Shown here: positions 1 through 7,627 of the stretch, in pieces
How positions within the stretch are numbered: the stretch's first letter is position 1
Layout of the letters: each line of letters begins with the position of its first letter
Assembly (NCBI GenBank): GCA_004554245.1
Contig: SFND01000005.1
Location: 88,879 to 152,878 of the forward strand
Direction: 5' to 3'
Length of the DNA: 64,000 nucleotides
Source of the DNA: Oribacterium sp.
GTDB lineage: Bacteria; Bacillota_A; Clostridia; Lachnospirales; Lachnospiraceae
Notes under the pieces: generated by a model
What the model was told of the DNA's origin: nothing
Databases searched by the model: none
The model's input: only the letters and a program-made list of their open reading frames with translations
Program-made: the position numbers and the translations under genes

Positions 1-123
1 ACGATCCTGAACGCGAAGCGGGCACATGAGCACACGAGCCCACAGGGCACGATCGAACTCGTCGTCGGCATACTCATCGCCGTACTCGGCGTGGTGTCAG
101 CCGTAAGTGTCTGGGCAGTGTAA
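1..123 (+). CDS. C-terminal end of an unrecognised membrane protein (partial)
   Basis: The window opens inside a reading frame that runs 40 codons to a TAA at 121-123. The last ~24 residues (LVVGILIAVLGVVSAVSVWAV and neighbours) are strongly hydrophobic and look like a C-terminal transmembrane helix, preceded by a charged stretch containing KRAHEHTSPQ. Codon use is GC-rich and host-like, so I take it as a real gene cut by the window edge. I do not recognise the family. It does not look like the end of DnaG, the usual rpoD neighbour. Confidence 0.5.
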   Translation, partial: TILNAKRAHEHTSPQGTIELVVGILIAVLGVVSAVSVWAV

Positions 124-236
124 GAGTTTGTATCCATGCCTGCTTCTTCATATTCACGCGTGCATGAGAGGTCCGCAGTTTGTGGGACGGTGCGTAGATG
201 GAAACGCAGATCAGCGGAGTATGCTGGATGTAGGCA

Positions 237-267
237 TTGGACAAAGATAGAGTAACTCGGTTATGAT
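237..267 (+). promoter_or_regulatory. Possible rpoD promoter
   Basis: TTGGAC at 237-242 and TATGAT at 262-267 are separated by 19 bp, longer than the 17-bp optimum. They lie in the 185-bp gap upstream of rpoD. Weak support. Confidence 0.3.
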
Positions 268-308
268 GCGTGTCGTCATCGCCACGGAATGTAGGACAGG
301 AGGGTAGT

Positions 309-1577
309 ATGGCCAGAAAGAAAGCATCTGATGAGAAGACCACCAAAAAGAAGGTGAATGAAAAGCCGGAAATCAGCAAGGAGGAGCTCGTCAAGAAGAT
401 CGAAGCGCTCTGCAAGCAGGCGGAGCAGAACAAGAACACCATCAGCCAGGCCGATATCAATGACGCATTCCGTGATTATGCGATCACCGATGATCAGATG
501 GACAGCATTGACCGCCTCATCGAGAACCGTGGCTTCGACATCGAGCCGCTCGAGGAGGAGCTCGACAGCTTCGAGGACGGTGATCTGCCGGACCTCGACG
601 ATGACGATGTCGTCGATGATGTCGTGGGTGAGGATGGTGTCGACGTCGAGGGTGTTGCATCCGATGACGAGGGCCCGAGCGAGGCAGAGTACAAGCAGGT
701 CGAGGCAGAGAATGTCGACCTCGATGCGGTCGATCTCCTCGAGGGGATCGGTACCGAGGACCCGGTGCGTATGTACCTGAAGGAGATCGGTACGGTCCCG
801 CTGCTGTCTGTGGAGGAGGAGTACCGTCTCGCCGTGCGGAAGTCCCAGGGCGATGAGGTCGCGAAGCAGCGGCTCATCGAGGCGAACCTGCGTCTCGTGG
901 TGTCCATCGCGAAGCGCTATACCGGTCGTGGCATGAGCTTCCTGGACCTCGTGCAGGAGGGCAACCTCGGTCTCATCAAGGGTGTCGAGAAGTTCGACCC
1001 GGAGAAGGGCTTCAAGCTTTCAACCTACGCGACCTGGTGGATCCGCCAGTCCGTAACGCGTGCGCTGGCCGATCAGGCGCGTACCATCCGTGTGCCGGTG
1101 CACATGGTCGAGACCATCAACAAGATGTCGAAGATGCAGCGTAAGCTGACGCTCGAGCTCGGCTATGAGCCGTCCATCAAGGAGCTCGCCGACCACCTGG
1201 ACATGAGCGAGGAGAAGGTGCAGGAGATCATGCAGATCGCGCGTGAGCCGGCCTCCCTCGAGACCCCGATCGGTGAGGAGGATGACTCGAATCTCGGCGA
1301 TTTCGTCGCGGATTCGAACGTCGTTTCACCAGAGGGCAATGTTGAGTCCGTGATGCTGCGCGAGCATATCGATACCCTGCTCGGCGATCTGAAGGAGCGT
1401 GAGCGTCAGGTTATCGTGCTCCGTTTCGGCCTCGAGGACGGTCATCCGAGAACCCTCGAGGAGGTCGGCAAAGAGTTTAACGTCACCCGTGAGCGTATCC
1501 GTCAGATCGAGGCAAAGGCGCTCCGCAAGCTGCGGAACCCGGTCAGATCGAAGAGAATCAGGGATTTCTTACAGTAA
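309..1577 (+). CDS. rpoD: RNA polymerase primary sigma factor (sigma-70/SigA)
   Basis: Primary vegetative sigma factor that directs RNA polymerase to -35/-10 promoters. The ATG at 309 is chosen because AGGAGGG lies just upstream; an in-frame ATG at 270 has no good site. The product is 422 residues. A lysine-rich N-terminus and region 1.1 (about 20-90) are followed by a very acidic linker (about 95-140). Region 1.2 starts near residue 149 (DPVRMYLKEIG). Region 2 covers about 187-265, with the core-binding and -10 recognition segment YATWWIRQSVTRALADQ. Region 3 follows, and region 4 ends the protein with the helix-turn-helix TLEEVGKEFNVTRERIRQIE. All core regions are intact, and length and order fit the SigA group. 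Confidence 0.97.
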   Translation: MARKKASDEKTTKKKVNEKPEISKEELVKKIEALCKQAEQNKNTISQADINDAFRDYAITDDQMDSIDRLIENRGFDIEPLEEELDSFEDGDLPDLDDDDVVDDVVGEDGVDVEGVASDDEGPSEAEYKQVEAENVDLDAVDLLEGIGTEDPVRMYLKEIGTVPLLSVEEEYRLAVRKSQGDEVAKQRLIEANLRLVVSIAKRYTGRGMSFLDLVQEGNLGLIKGVEKFDPEKGFKLSTYATWWIRQSVTRALADQARTIRVPVHMVETINKMSKMQRKLTLELGYEPSIKELADHLDMSEEKVQEIMQIAREPASLETPIGEEDDSNLGDFVADSNVVSPEGNVESVMLREHIDTLLGDLKERERQVIVLRFGLEDGHPRTLEEVGKEFNVTRERIRQIEAKALRKLRNPVRSKRIRDFLQ

Positions 1578-1664
1578 ATCCATGAGAGGGCCGCGCGAAG
1601 CGCGGAGAGGCGCATGGATGCCCCCGGGCATCGTCTCTTTGTACCATGAGAGGGAATTTATAGA

Positions 1665-2433
1665 GTGAATCAAGAAACCGAAGTGCCGGTATATATCAAA
1701 CCGGAACCGAATACGAAGAACTACCAGCGTCTGATGGAGCAGGAGATCAGCCGGTGGCGGGAGCAGCCGGGGCGACGTCCTCGGCTCCTTCTTCATAGCT
1801 GCTGCGCACCGTGCTCTCACACTGTTCTACTACAATCCGAATATTTCCACGGAGGCTGAGTTCACGCATCGCGTGGACGAGCTCCGGCGCTTCTGCCACG
1901 AAACGGGCATCGATGTGGAGCGGCAGGACAGCGCAGGGCATCTGCTCGGCGCCGTCGAGGTCGTCGTGCCACCGTATGATCACCGGGAGTTCCTCGCCAT
2001 CGCGCGCGGCCACGAGCGGGATCCGGAGCGCGGCGAACGCTGCCACCTCTGCTACCGCCAGCGCCTCGAGCGCACCGCGGAGTACATGGAGGAGATGAAC
2101 CAGGCATGCGCTGCGGCGCAGTGCAGCGAAGATTCGGCGAAAGAAAGATCGGCGGCATGTGCGGAAGCGCAGCGCGTGGAGAGCGGAGCGGAAGAGACAA
2201 ACGATGTCGGAACGCATCGCCCATTTGACTATTTCTGCACGACGCTCACGCTGTCGCCGCTGAAGTCCTCGGAGGTGCTCAATGTCATCGGCGAGGACAT
2301 CGGGAAGGCGCATGGACTTTCGTTTCTGCCGTCCGATTTCAAAAAGCGCGGCGGCTACCAGAAGTCGATCGAGCTCTCAAAGCAGTATGAGCTGTACCGG
2401 CAGAACTTCTGTGGCTGCGAGTTTAGCCGTTAA
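1665..2433 (+). pseudogene. queH: Broken epoxyqueuosine reductase (QueH family)
   Basis: QueH reduces epoxyqueuosine to queuosine in tRNA. The first frame (GTG 1665, behind GAGGGAATTTATAGA) gives the N-terminus with the hallmark LLHSCCAPCS, then drifts into unrelated residues and stops at 1859. Reading resumes in the +1 frame near 1815 with LFYYNPNISTEAEF and continues to 2433. It includes the later cysteine motifs (ERCHLCYRQR; CGCEF) and FDYFCTTLTLSPLKSS. About a dozen codons expected between CAPCS and LFYYNPN are missing and the frame shifts at the same place, so a deletion not divisible by three is the simplest cause. A ~40-residue Ala/Glu/Ser-rich insert (about 2098-2220) also sits between RTAEYMEE and FDYF. 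A sequencing or assembly error is possible but would not explain the missing codons. Confidence 0.75.
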
Positions 2434-2500
2434 CAGTCATTGATTTCGACATTCCAAAATCGTATTATGTATATAAGAAAAGCAAAGGAAGGGGAGCGAT

Positions 2501-2797
2501 ATGGTAACAGGCGAAGTAGATGTTATTAACGAGTCGGGTCTCCATTTAAGACCGGCCGGCGTGCTGACGCAGACATGCATCAAGTTTAAAAGCAATATCT
2601 ATCTCTATAACGGAGATCGAAAGATCGTCGCGAAGTCCGTTCTCAACGTGATGGCCGCCGGTGTAAAGCAGGGTGCACATCTCCGCGTGGAGTGCGATGG
2701 ACCAGATGAAGAGGAGGCTCTGCAGGCCGTGATCGAGGCCATCTCCACCGGTCTCGGCGAAGGCGTCAAGTACAGTAGTAAAGACCGATTATTTTGA
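2501..2797 (+). CDS. ptsH: HPr-family phosphocarrier protein
   Basis: HPr carries phosphate from Enzyme I to sugar-specific EII proteins of the PTS; in Firmicutes its Ser46 form also works with CcpA. The 98-residue product has the active-site histidine at position 15 (SGLHLRPAG) and serine at position 46 (AKSVLNVMAAG), both at canonical positions. Length is close to the usual 85-90, with a slightly longer C-terminus. AAGGAAGGGG lies just upstream of the ATG. The second motif reads VLNVMAAG rather than the classic IMGVMSLG, so an HPr-like paralogue (Crh-type) cannot be excluded, but Crh lacks His15. No Enzyme I gene is in the window. Confidence 0.88.
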   Translation: MVTGEVDVINESGLHLRPAGVLTQTCIKFKSNIYLYNGDRKIVAKSVLNVMAAGVKQGAHLRVECDGPDEEEALQAVIEAISTGLGEGVKYSSKDRLF

Positions 2798-2815
2798 GTG
2801 TAGGAGAGTGTAGGA

Positions 2816-3012
2816 GTTTGCATCAGGCAAACTCCGGAACGATATCCCACAGAGCTGTGCTCTGTGCCCGAAGGGCTGAACTTGAGCCTTACAAGTTCAA
2901 GTTCAGGGCAGGGCTAAAGTCGGGCCTCGATAGCCCGACTTTAGGGCATTGCATCAGGCAAACTCCGGAACGATATCCAGCAGAGCTAAGCTCTGCTTCC
3001 GAAGGGCTAAAA
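2816..3012. repeat. Two copies of a hairpin-bearing intergenic repeat
   Basis: A ~30-bp sequence beginning GCATCAGGCAAACTCCGGAA occurs at 2820-2849 and again at 2951-2979, 131 bp apart. Each copy is followed by an AGAGCT...AGCTCT-type palindrome and CCGAAGGGCT(G/A)AA. Between them lie two more inverted repeats (TGAACTTGAG...CAAGTTCA and AAAGTCGGGC...GCCCGACTTT). The first copy also forms GTTTGC-ATCA-GGCAAAC. No plausible gene lies here. Confidence 0.7.
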
Positions 3013-3015
3013 CCG

Positions 3016-3056
3016 AAAAAATCAGCCGGGTGATTTTTCACCCGGCTGATTTTTTT
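3016..3056. terminator. Strong bidirectional terminator between HPr and mrp genes
   Basis: ATCAGCCGGGTGA (3021-3033) pairs perfectly with TCACCCGGCTGAT (3038-3050) around a TTTT loop. It is flanked by A6 on the left and T7 on the right, so it can end both the rightward HPr transcript and the leftward mrp transcript. The same stem sequence reappears as a fragment near 4275-4290. Confidence 0.9.
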
Positions 3057-3063
3057 CTATAGA

Positions 3064-3930
3064 TTACCTGCTGAAATCGATGACCGCCTGTACAGCGTCC
3101 TGGATCTCCGGAAGCTCGATGCCTTCGACCGCACCGGCGTCCATATAGGCCGCGTTCTTCGGGTCCATCGGCAGCTTCGCCAGCACCTTGAGGCCGTGCT
3201 GTGCTGCGACTTCATCCACATGACTCTCGCCGAAGACATTGACCTTCTCACCGCAGTGCGGGCAGATGAGGTAGGACATGTTCTCGATGAGACCGATGAC
3301 CGGCACACCCATCTTATCCGCCATGTTTACAGCCTTCGTCACGATCATGGAAACAAGGTCCTGCGGAGAGGTGACGATGACGATACCGTCGATCGGGAGG
3401 GACTGGAAAACAGTCAGCGGAACATCGCCGGTTCCTGGTGGCATGTCGACGAACATGTAGTCGACGTCCTTCCACTGAACCTCAGACCAGAACTGCTTGA
3501 CGGCCTGTGCGATGAGGGAACCACGCCAGATGATCGGGTCGGTCTCGTTCTCGAGCAGGAGGTTCGAGGAGATGATTTCGATACCGTCGGCACTTCTGTC
3601 TGGAATCATGAGCTTGCCATCTGGGGTGACGCCGACGCCGTCATTCGACAGACCGAAGGCCTTCGGGATGGACGGACCGGTGATATCGGCATCGAGGATC
3701 GCAGTCTTGAAGCCGGCCTTGTGGGTGCCACAGGCGAGGAGGGAGGTGATGGTGGACTTGCCGACACCGCCCTTACCGGAAACGACGCCGATCACCTTCT
3801 TAACGCTGCAGCCATCTGCAAGCTTCGCGCGGAAATCCTCTGGATTTGCGTGGCGGGAAGCACAGTCGGAACCACAGGAACCGCAGTTGCCGTTGCAGCT
3901 GGAAGGACTCTGATTTTCTAATTCTGCCAT
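3064..3930 (-). CDS. mrp: Mrp/NBP35-family iron-sulfur carrier ATPase
   Basis: P-loop NTPase of the Mrp/ApbC/NBP35 family, which binds and transfers iron-sulfur clusters in the cytoplasm. The 288-residue product starts with a cysteine cluster (CNGNCGSCGSDC, about 13-24) typical of NBP35-like members. Next come the deviant Walker A GKGGVGKST (about 50-58), the DADITGPSIP switch and DMPPGTGDVPL. The C-terminal CPHC pair (near residue 222) is the dimer-bridging cluster site. AAAGGAG lies seven to nine bases before the ATG. It stands alone on the minus strand, with the shared terminator downstream. Confidence 0.93.
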   Translation of the reverse strand: MAELENQSPSSCNGNCGSCGSDCASRHANPEDFRAKLADGCSVKKVIGVVSGKGGVGKSTITSLLACGTHKAGFKTAILDADITGPSIPKAFGLSNDGVGVTPDGKLMIPDRSADGIEIISSNLLLENETDPIIWRGSLIAQAVKQFWSEVQWKDVDYMFVDMPPGTGDVPLTVFQSLPIDGIVIVTSPQDLVSMIVTKAVNMADKMGVPVIGLIENMSYLICPHCGEKVNVFGESHVDEVAAQHGLKVLAKLPMDPKNAAYMDAGAVEGIELPEIQDAVQAVIDFSR

Positions 3931-4323
3931 ATAAGTAAACTCCTTTCAGGATGTGAAGATACGCTCCATGGACTCGATGTTCATCGTGTACACGGATCAC
4001 CATGAGTGCGCTGCCCCGGAAGAACGACGCGTATGCCCGAATCGTGACGCACGGTTTTGCACTCAACCTTATAACCATACCACAGAAAAAGGCTCCCGTC
4101 CATCCGACGGAGGCCCTTAGATTGTTCTAAATTCTATATTCGTAACAGTTCAGCCAGGGTGATTTTGTAAGCCGGATAATTTTTAAGGGATGTCCATACC
4201 GGGCGCGTAAATAGATAAAGGCAATCGAATGGGGTGGACAAACAAAAAGAGACGCTCGGCATAGGCGTCTCGTAAAAATCAGCCGGGTGAGAAGCCTCCC
4301 CGCATGAACTGCTCCAAATTCGA
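3931..4323. other. Intergenic region between mrp and the LysR gene
   Basis: No gene is supported. The right part (about 4134-4300) is a dispersed repeat related to 55,081-55,211. It includes GTAACAGTTCAGCCAGGGTGA at 4141 and the terminator unit listed separately. The left part should hold the mrp promoter, but I see no clear consensus boxes. Confidence 0.6.
4244..4272 (-). terminator. Terminator of the LysR gene, part of a dispersed repeat
   Basis: On the minus strand GAGACGC-CTATGCCGA-GCGTCTC is followed by TTTTTGTTTG, about 50 bp past the LysR stop codon. The hairpin and the next ~40 bp recur in the opposite orientation at 55,135-55,204. Confidence 0.75.
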
Positions 4324-5208
4324 TCAGTCAAGAATGCTCAGGAACGCATCGAGTGACTTTCCGGTGTTGCCGGCGTTGTATACATAGCCGACGCTGCGGG
4401 ATGGTACCGGGAACTGGGTCGGGATCTCGATGAGGCTGCCTTCGTCGAGCTCCTTCTGTACGAGTTCGCGGATCACGCAGCCGATGCCGATGCCGATCTT
4501 CGCGAAGTCCACGAGCAGATCCATCGTGGTGACCTCGAGGACCTGTGCCGGTTCGATGCCCATGGTCTTGAAGTAGTCATCGATATGACGACGGGTCATG
4601 TTGTTCTGGTCGAGGAGCATGACGTTGCCCTCCTGGAAAGGATCACAGTCCTCGCCGTACATCGCCTTCAGATTCTCGAGATACTGCGGTGTCGCGACGA
4701 AGGTGTCGTGAATCTGCTTCGGGTGAACGAAGCGGAGCTCCGAACGACGTGTGCGCGGCTCGGCGGTGAGACCGATATCGATTTTTTTCTGCTCGAGCAG
4801 AGCGAGTGTCTGTGCGGTCGACTGTGTGATGATCGACACACGGATGTTCGGATACTTCTGCATGAAGGTCTGGAGATATGGCAGCAGGATGTAGCGGCAG
4901 AGTGTCGTCGATACACCGATCTGCAGGTGGCCGATATTGAAATCCTTCATACGCTTCAGCTCGGTCTCCGCGTTATTGATATTATCAAACGCATCCTTAA
5001 TATAGCGGTAGAGCACCGTGCCCTCCTCTGTCAGCGTAACACCGCGCGAATTCCGGTGAAAGAGCTTCGTATCGAGTCCGTCCTCGAGCTTCACGATGGA
5101 CTTGGAGATCGCCGGCTGTGAGATATACAGCTTCTTCGCGGCCTTCGAAATGTTGCCGCAGCTCGCAACCTCGTAGAAAATTTTATAACCTGACAGATTC
5201 TGATCCAT
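4324..5208 (-). CDS. LysR-family transcriptional regulator
   Basis: DNA-binding regulator of the LysR family, 294 residues, the usual length. The N-terminal winged helix-turn-helix covers residues 1-60 (ISKAAKKLYISQPAISKSI, then RNSRGVTLTEEG). The rest is the periplasmic-binding-protein-like effector domain (about 90-290). It is transcribed away from leuCD with a 397-bp gap. Family rules make leuCD its likely target and a pathway intermediate or branched-chain amino acid a likely effector; that is inference. The ATG at 5208 is preceded by a purine-rich stretch (TTAGGGGGAATTATC). Confidence 0.92.
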   Translation of the reverse strand: MDQNLSGYKIFYEVASCGNISKAAKKLYISQPAISKSIVKLEDGLDTKLFHRNSRGVTLTEEGTVLYRYIKDAFDNINNAETELKRMKDFNIGHLQIGVSTTLCRYILLPYLQTFMQKYPNIRVSIITQSTAQTLALLEQKKIDIGLTAEPRTRRSELRFVHPKQIHDTFVATPQYLENLKAMYGEDCDPFQEGNVMLLDQNNMTRRHIDDYFKTMGIEPAQVLEVTTMDLLVDFAKIGIGIGCVIRELVQKELDEGSLIEIPTQFPVPSRSVGYVYNAGNTGKSLDAFLSILD

Positions 5209-5605
5209 GATAATTCCCCCTAAGATAAGGTCGTCTGACCGTAACTGAACATATCGTCATGCGGCTGAGTGAATGCTTCCGATGACGTTCCTGCCCTTAT
5301 CCGAATTTCTTCAACGCTTTAAAGCAAAGTAATGAATAAGAGTCATTTTTAATATAACATATTTTTTCGACATAACACAAGATTATTTGTAACATGTTTT
5401 GACATAACCTCGCAAATAATTGTGTGCAAAGTGCGAAAAACAAGTATAGGCAAAATAACGTACGGTGATAATGATTATCAAAAACATATATTATGATTAT
5501 ACCTGGAGGGGTGCTATAGTGTGTGAAAGAGTTTGCATAGAGCCACTAAATAAGAAGGAAAGCGCAACGTAGCGTCCTTGTCAGGATATAGAAGAGGAGT
5601 TAAGT
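5209..5605. other. Divergent regulatory region between LysR gene and leuC
   Basis: AT-rich gap with no gene. It contains repeated AACAT(A/G)TTTT(T/G)(A/C)GACATAAC-like blocks (about 5357-5408), which may be LysR sites, then the Fur-type box at 5466-5480. A leader of about 100 nt follows before leuC. I see no T-box signature, so leucine-responsive T-box control is not supported. Confidence 0.6.
5466..5480 (+). promoter_or_regulatory. Fur-type operator (perfect 7-1-7 box)
   Basis: TGATAAT-G-ATTATCA is a perfect inverted repeat and matches the Gram-positive Fur consensus TGATAATNATTATCA at every position. It lies 125 bp upstream of leuC, beside a TATATTATGATTAT stretch that could hold the -10 element. 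Confidence 0.75.
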
Positions 5606-6871
5606 ATGGGAATGACGATGAGCCAGAAGATTCTGGCGAAGCATGCAGGACTGGAGTCGGTGAGCGCGGGGCAGCTGATCATGGCGGAGCTCGACCTCGT
5701 TCATGGCAACGATATCACGTCGCCGGTGGCGATCCGCGAGATGAAGAAGCTGGATCAGAAGGACGTGTTCGACCAGGAGAAGGTTGTACTGGTCATGGAC
5801 CACTTCGTTCCGAATAAGGATATCACGAGTGCGAAGTGCACACAGATGTGCCGGAACTTCGCGCATGAGCAGGGGCTTACGAACTACTTCGATGTGGGAC
5901 AGATGGGCATCGAACACGCGCTGATCCCGGAGAAGGGACTGATCGTCGCGGGTGAGCTTTCCGTCGGTGCGGACTCACATACCTGCACCTACGGCGCGCT
6001 CGGAGCATTCTCGACCGGTATTGGCTCCACCGATATGGCGGCGGCGATGGCGACCGGCAAGCTCTGGTTCAAGGTGCCGACGGCGATCCGGGTTAACATC
6101 ATCGGCAAGAAGCAGAAGTGGGTGTCCGGTAAGGACGTCATCCTGCACCTGATCGGCGAGATCGGCGTGGATGGTGCACGCTACCAGTCCATCGAGTTCA
6201 CCGGCCCGGGCGTCGCGGAGCTCAGCATGGACGACCGTTTCACGATCTGCAACATGGCGATCGAGGCGGGCGGAAAGAACGGTATCTTTCCGGTTGACGA
6301 GAAGACCATCGAGTATATGAAGGCGCATTCTACGAAGCCGTACACCGTTTACGAGGCGGACGCGGATGCGGAGTACACACGTGAGGTGACGATCGACCTC
6401 TCGACTCTGAAGTCGACGATTTCCTTCCCGCATCTTCCGGAGAACACCCACGAGCTCGGCAGCTTCGGGGACATCAAGATCGACCAGAGCGTCATCGGCT
6501 CCTGCACGAACGGACGTATCCAGGATATGCGCGAGGCGGCAGAGATCCTGCGTGGTCGCAAGGTGGCACCGGATGTACGCTGCATCGTCATCCCGGGCAC
6601 CCAGGACATCTACATGCAGATGCTGAAGGAAGGCCTCGTTATGGACTTCATCGAAGCCGGCGCGGTCGTATCGACCCCGACCTGCGGACCATGCCTCGGC
6701 GGTTACATGGGTATCCTCGCACCGCATGAGCGCTGCGTCTCGACCACCAACCGTAACTTCGTCGGCCGTATGGGTGACACCACCTCCGAGATTTATCTCG
6801 CTTCCCCGGCCGTTGCAGCCACATCTGCCGTCACCGGTAAGATCTCAGGACCAGCTGACTTAGGACTTTAA
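5606..6871 (+). CDS. leuC: 3-isopropylmalate dehydratase large subunit
   Basis: Large subunit of isopropylmalate isomerase, which interconverts 2- and 3-isopropylmalate in leucine synthesis using a [4Fe-4S] cluster. The 421-residue product belongs to the shorter class (LeuC2/HacA-like). Cluster cysteines are in VIGSCTNGR (near residue 299) and TPTCGPCLGG (near 357-360). VPNKDITSA, GADSHTCTYGALG and GSTDMAAAMATG are also family signatures. The start follows AGAGGAGTTAAGT. leuD begins about 20 bp downstream, so the pair is co-transcribed. A related lyase (homoaconitase or dimethylmalate dehydratase) cannot be ruled out from sequence, since leuA and leuB are not in the window. Confidence 0.9.
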   Translation: MGMTMSQKILAKHAGLESVSAGQLIMAELDLVHGNDITSPVAIREMKKLDQKDVFDQEKVVLVMDHFVPNKDITSAKCTQMCRNFAHEQGLTNYFDVGQMGIEHALIPEKGLIVAGELSVGADSHTCTYGALGAFSTGIGSTDMAAAMATGKLWFKVPTAIRVNIIGKKQKWVSGKDVILHLIGEIGVDGARYQSIEFTGPGVAELSMDDRFTICNMAIEAGGKNGIFPVDEKTIEYMKAHSTKPYTVYEADADAEYTREVTIDLSTLKSTISFPHLPENTHELGSFGDIKIDQSVIGSCTNGRIQDMREAAEILRGRKVAPDVRCIVIPGTQDIYMQMLKEGLVMDFIEAGAVVSTPTCGPCLGGYMGILAPHERCVSTTNRNFVGRMGDTTSEIYLASPAVAATSAVTGKISGPADLGL

Positions 6872-6893
6872 CTCCGGAATGAAAGGAAAATAT

Positions 6894-7391
6894 ATGAACG
6901 CAGAGGGTAAGGTTTTAAAATATGGCGACAATATCGACACGGATGTCATCATCCCGGCACGATATCTCGCGATTCAGGATAAGAAGGAGCTGGCATCCCA
7001 CGCGATGGAGGACATCGACCAGGACTTTCTGAAGAAGCTTAATGCCGGCGACATCGTGGTCGCTGGCAAGAACTTCGGCTGTGGCTCCTCCCGTGAGCAC
7101 GCGCCGCAGGTACTTCAGACCAGCGGCGTCGGCTGTGTCATCGCCGAAAGCTTCGCGCGTATCTTCTATCGGAACGCGCTGAATATCGGCTTTCCGATCA
7201 TCGAGGCACCAGAGGCCGCCCAGGCCATCGCCGAGGGCGATCGGGTAAAGGTAGACTTCGATACCGGGCTCATCACCGACGAGACGACCGGAAAGACATT
7301 CCAGGGACAGCCGTTCCCGGAGTTTCTGCAGAAGATGATCGCTGCCGGCGGACTGATGGCTTACGTCAATCAGAATGGTGGAAAGATCTGA
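6894..7391 (+). CDS. leuD: 3-isopropylmalate dehydratase small subunit
   Basis: Small, swivelling-domain subunit that completes the LeuCD active site. I choose the ATG at 6894 because GAAAGGAAAA lies at good distance before it; the in-frame ATG at 6879 would place that site inside the gene. The product is 165 residues, typical for this class. Signatures are GDNIDTDVIIPARYL at the N-terminus and NFGCGSSREHAP near residue 60. Its last ~60 bp are repeated directly after the stop codon. Confidence 0.93.
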   Translation: MNAEGKVLKYGDNIDTDVIIPARYLAIQDKKELASHAMEDIDQDFLKKLNAGDIVVAGKNFGCGSSREHAPQVLQTSGVGCVIAESFARIFYRNALNIGFPIIEAPEAAQAIAEGDRVKVDFDTGLITDETTGKTFQGQPFPEFLQKMIAAGGLMAYVNQNGGKI

Positions 7392-7457
7392 TCACAAAGA
7401 TGATCGCCGCCGGACAAATGGCTTGCGTCAGCCAGAATGGCGGAAAGATCTGATCAC
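7332..7457 (+). repeat. Tandem duplication of the leuD 3' end
   Basis: 7332-7395 (the last codons of leuD, its stop and ATCAC) is followed at once by a diverged copy at 7397-7457. The copy is 3 nt shorter and would read KMIAAGQMACVSQNGGKI-stop against KMIAAGGLMAYVNQNGGKI-stop in the gene. The copy is untranslated as it stands. Confidence 0.8.
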
Positions 7458-7493
7458 CAGAACGTTGAAAAAATCTGATCATAAAATTTGAAA

Positions 7494-7533
7494 AAACGAG
7501 GGGCAGTGTCCGGTGTGGACGCTGCCCCTTTTT
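7494..7533 (+). terminator. Terminator after leuCD
   Basis: GGGGCAGTGT pairs with ACGCTGCCCC around a short loop, followed by TTTTTG and preceded by A6. Confidence 0.85.
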
Positions 7534-7540
7534 GCGCGAA

Positions 7541-7627
7541 CTTAAGAATTTCGTAATGGGGTCTGACCCCATTAAATTTTTCTAAACAGAATCTAAACTG
7601 GAGTTTATGGGGTCAGACCCCATAAAC
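7541..7627. repeat. Palindromic REP-like doublet, copy A
   Basis: CTTAAGAATTTCGTAA leads into TGGGGTCTGACCCCA (7557-7571). A ~36-bp AT-rich spacer follows, then TGGGGTCAGACCCCA (7608-7622). Copies B and C are at 31,845 and 36,194. The right palindrome overlaps the end of the leftward exonuclease gene and supplies its stop codon. Confidence 0.85.

Noticed and set aside
3196..3921. Long open frame of 241 codons on the plus strand opposite mrp
   Set aside because: It is the antisense shadow of the Mrp ATPase, with no ribosome binding site and no family resemblance. The same holds for other long antisense frames opposite GC-rich genes (for example 8228-9058, 9982-11031, 21697-23256, 34650-36146, 41423-42427, 51419-52708).
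5209..5605. T-box leader for leucine control of leuCD
   Set aside because: I found no T-box specifier stem or conserved antiterminator bulge sequence. The region is instead AT-rich with a Fur-type box.
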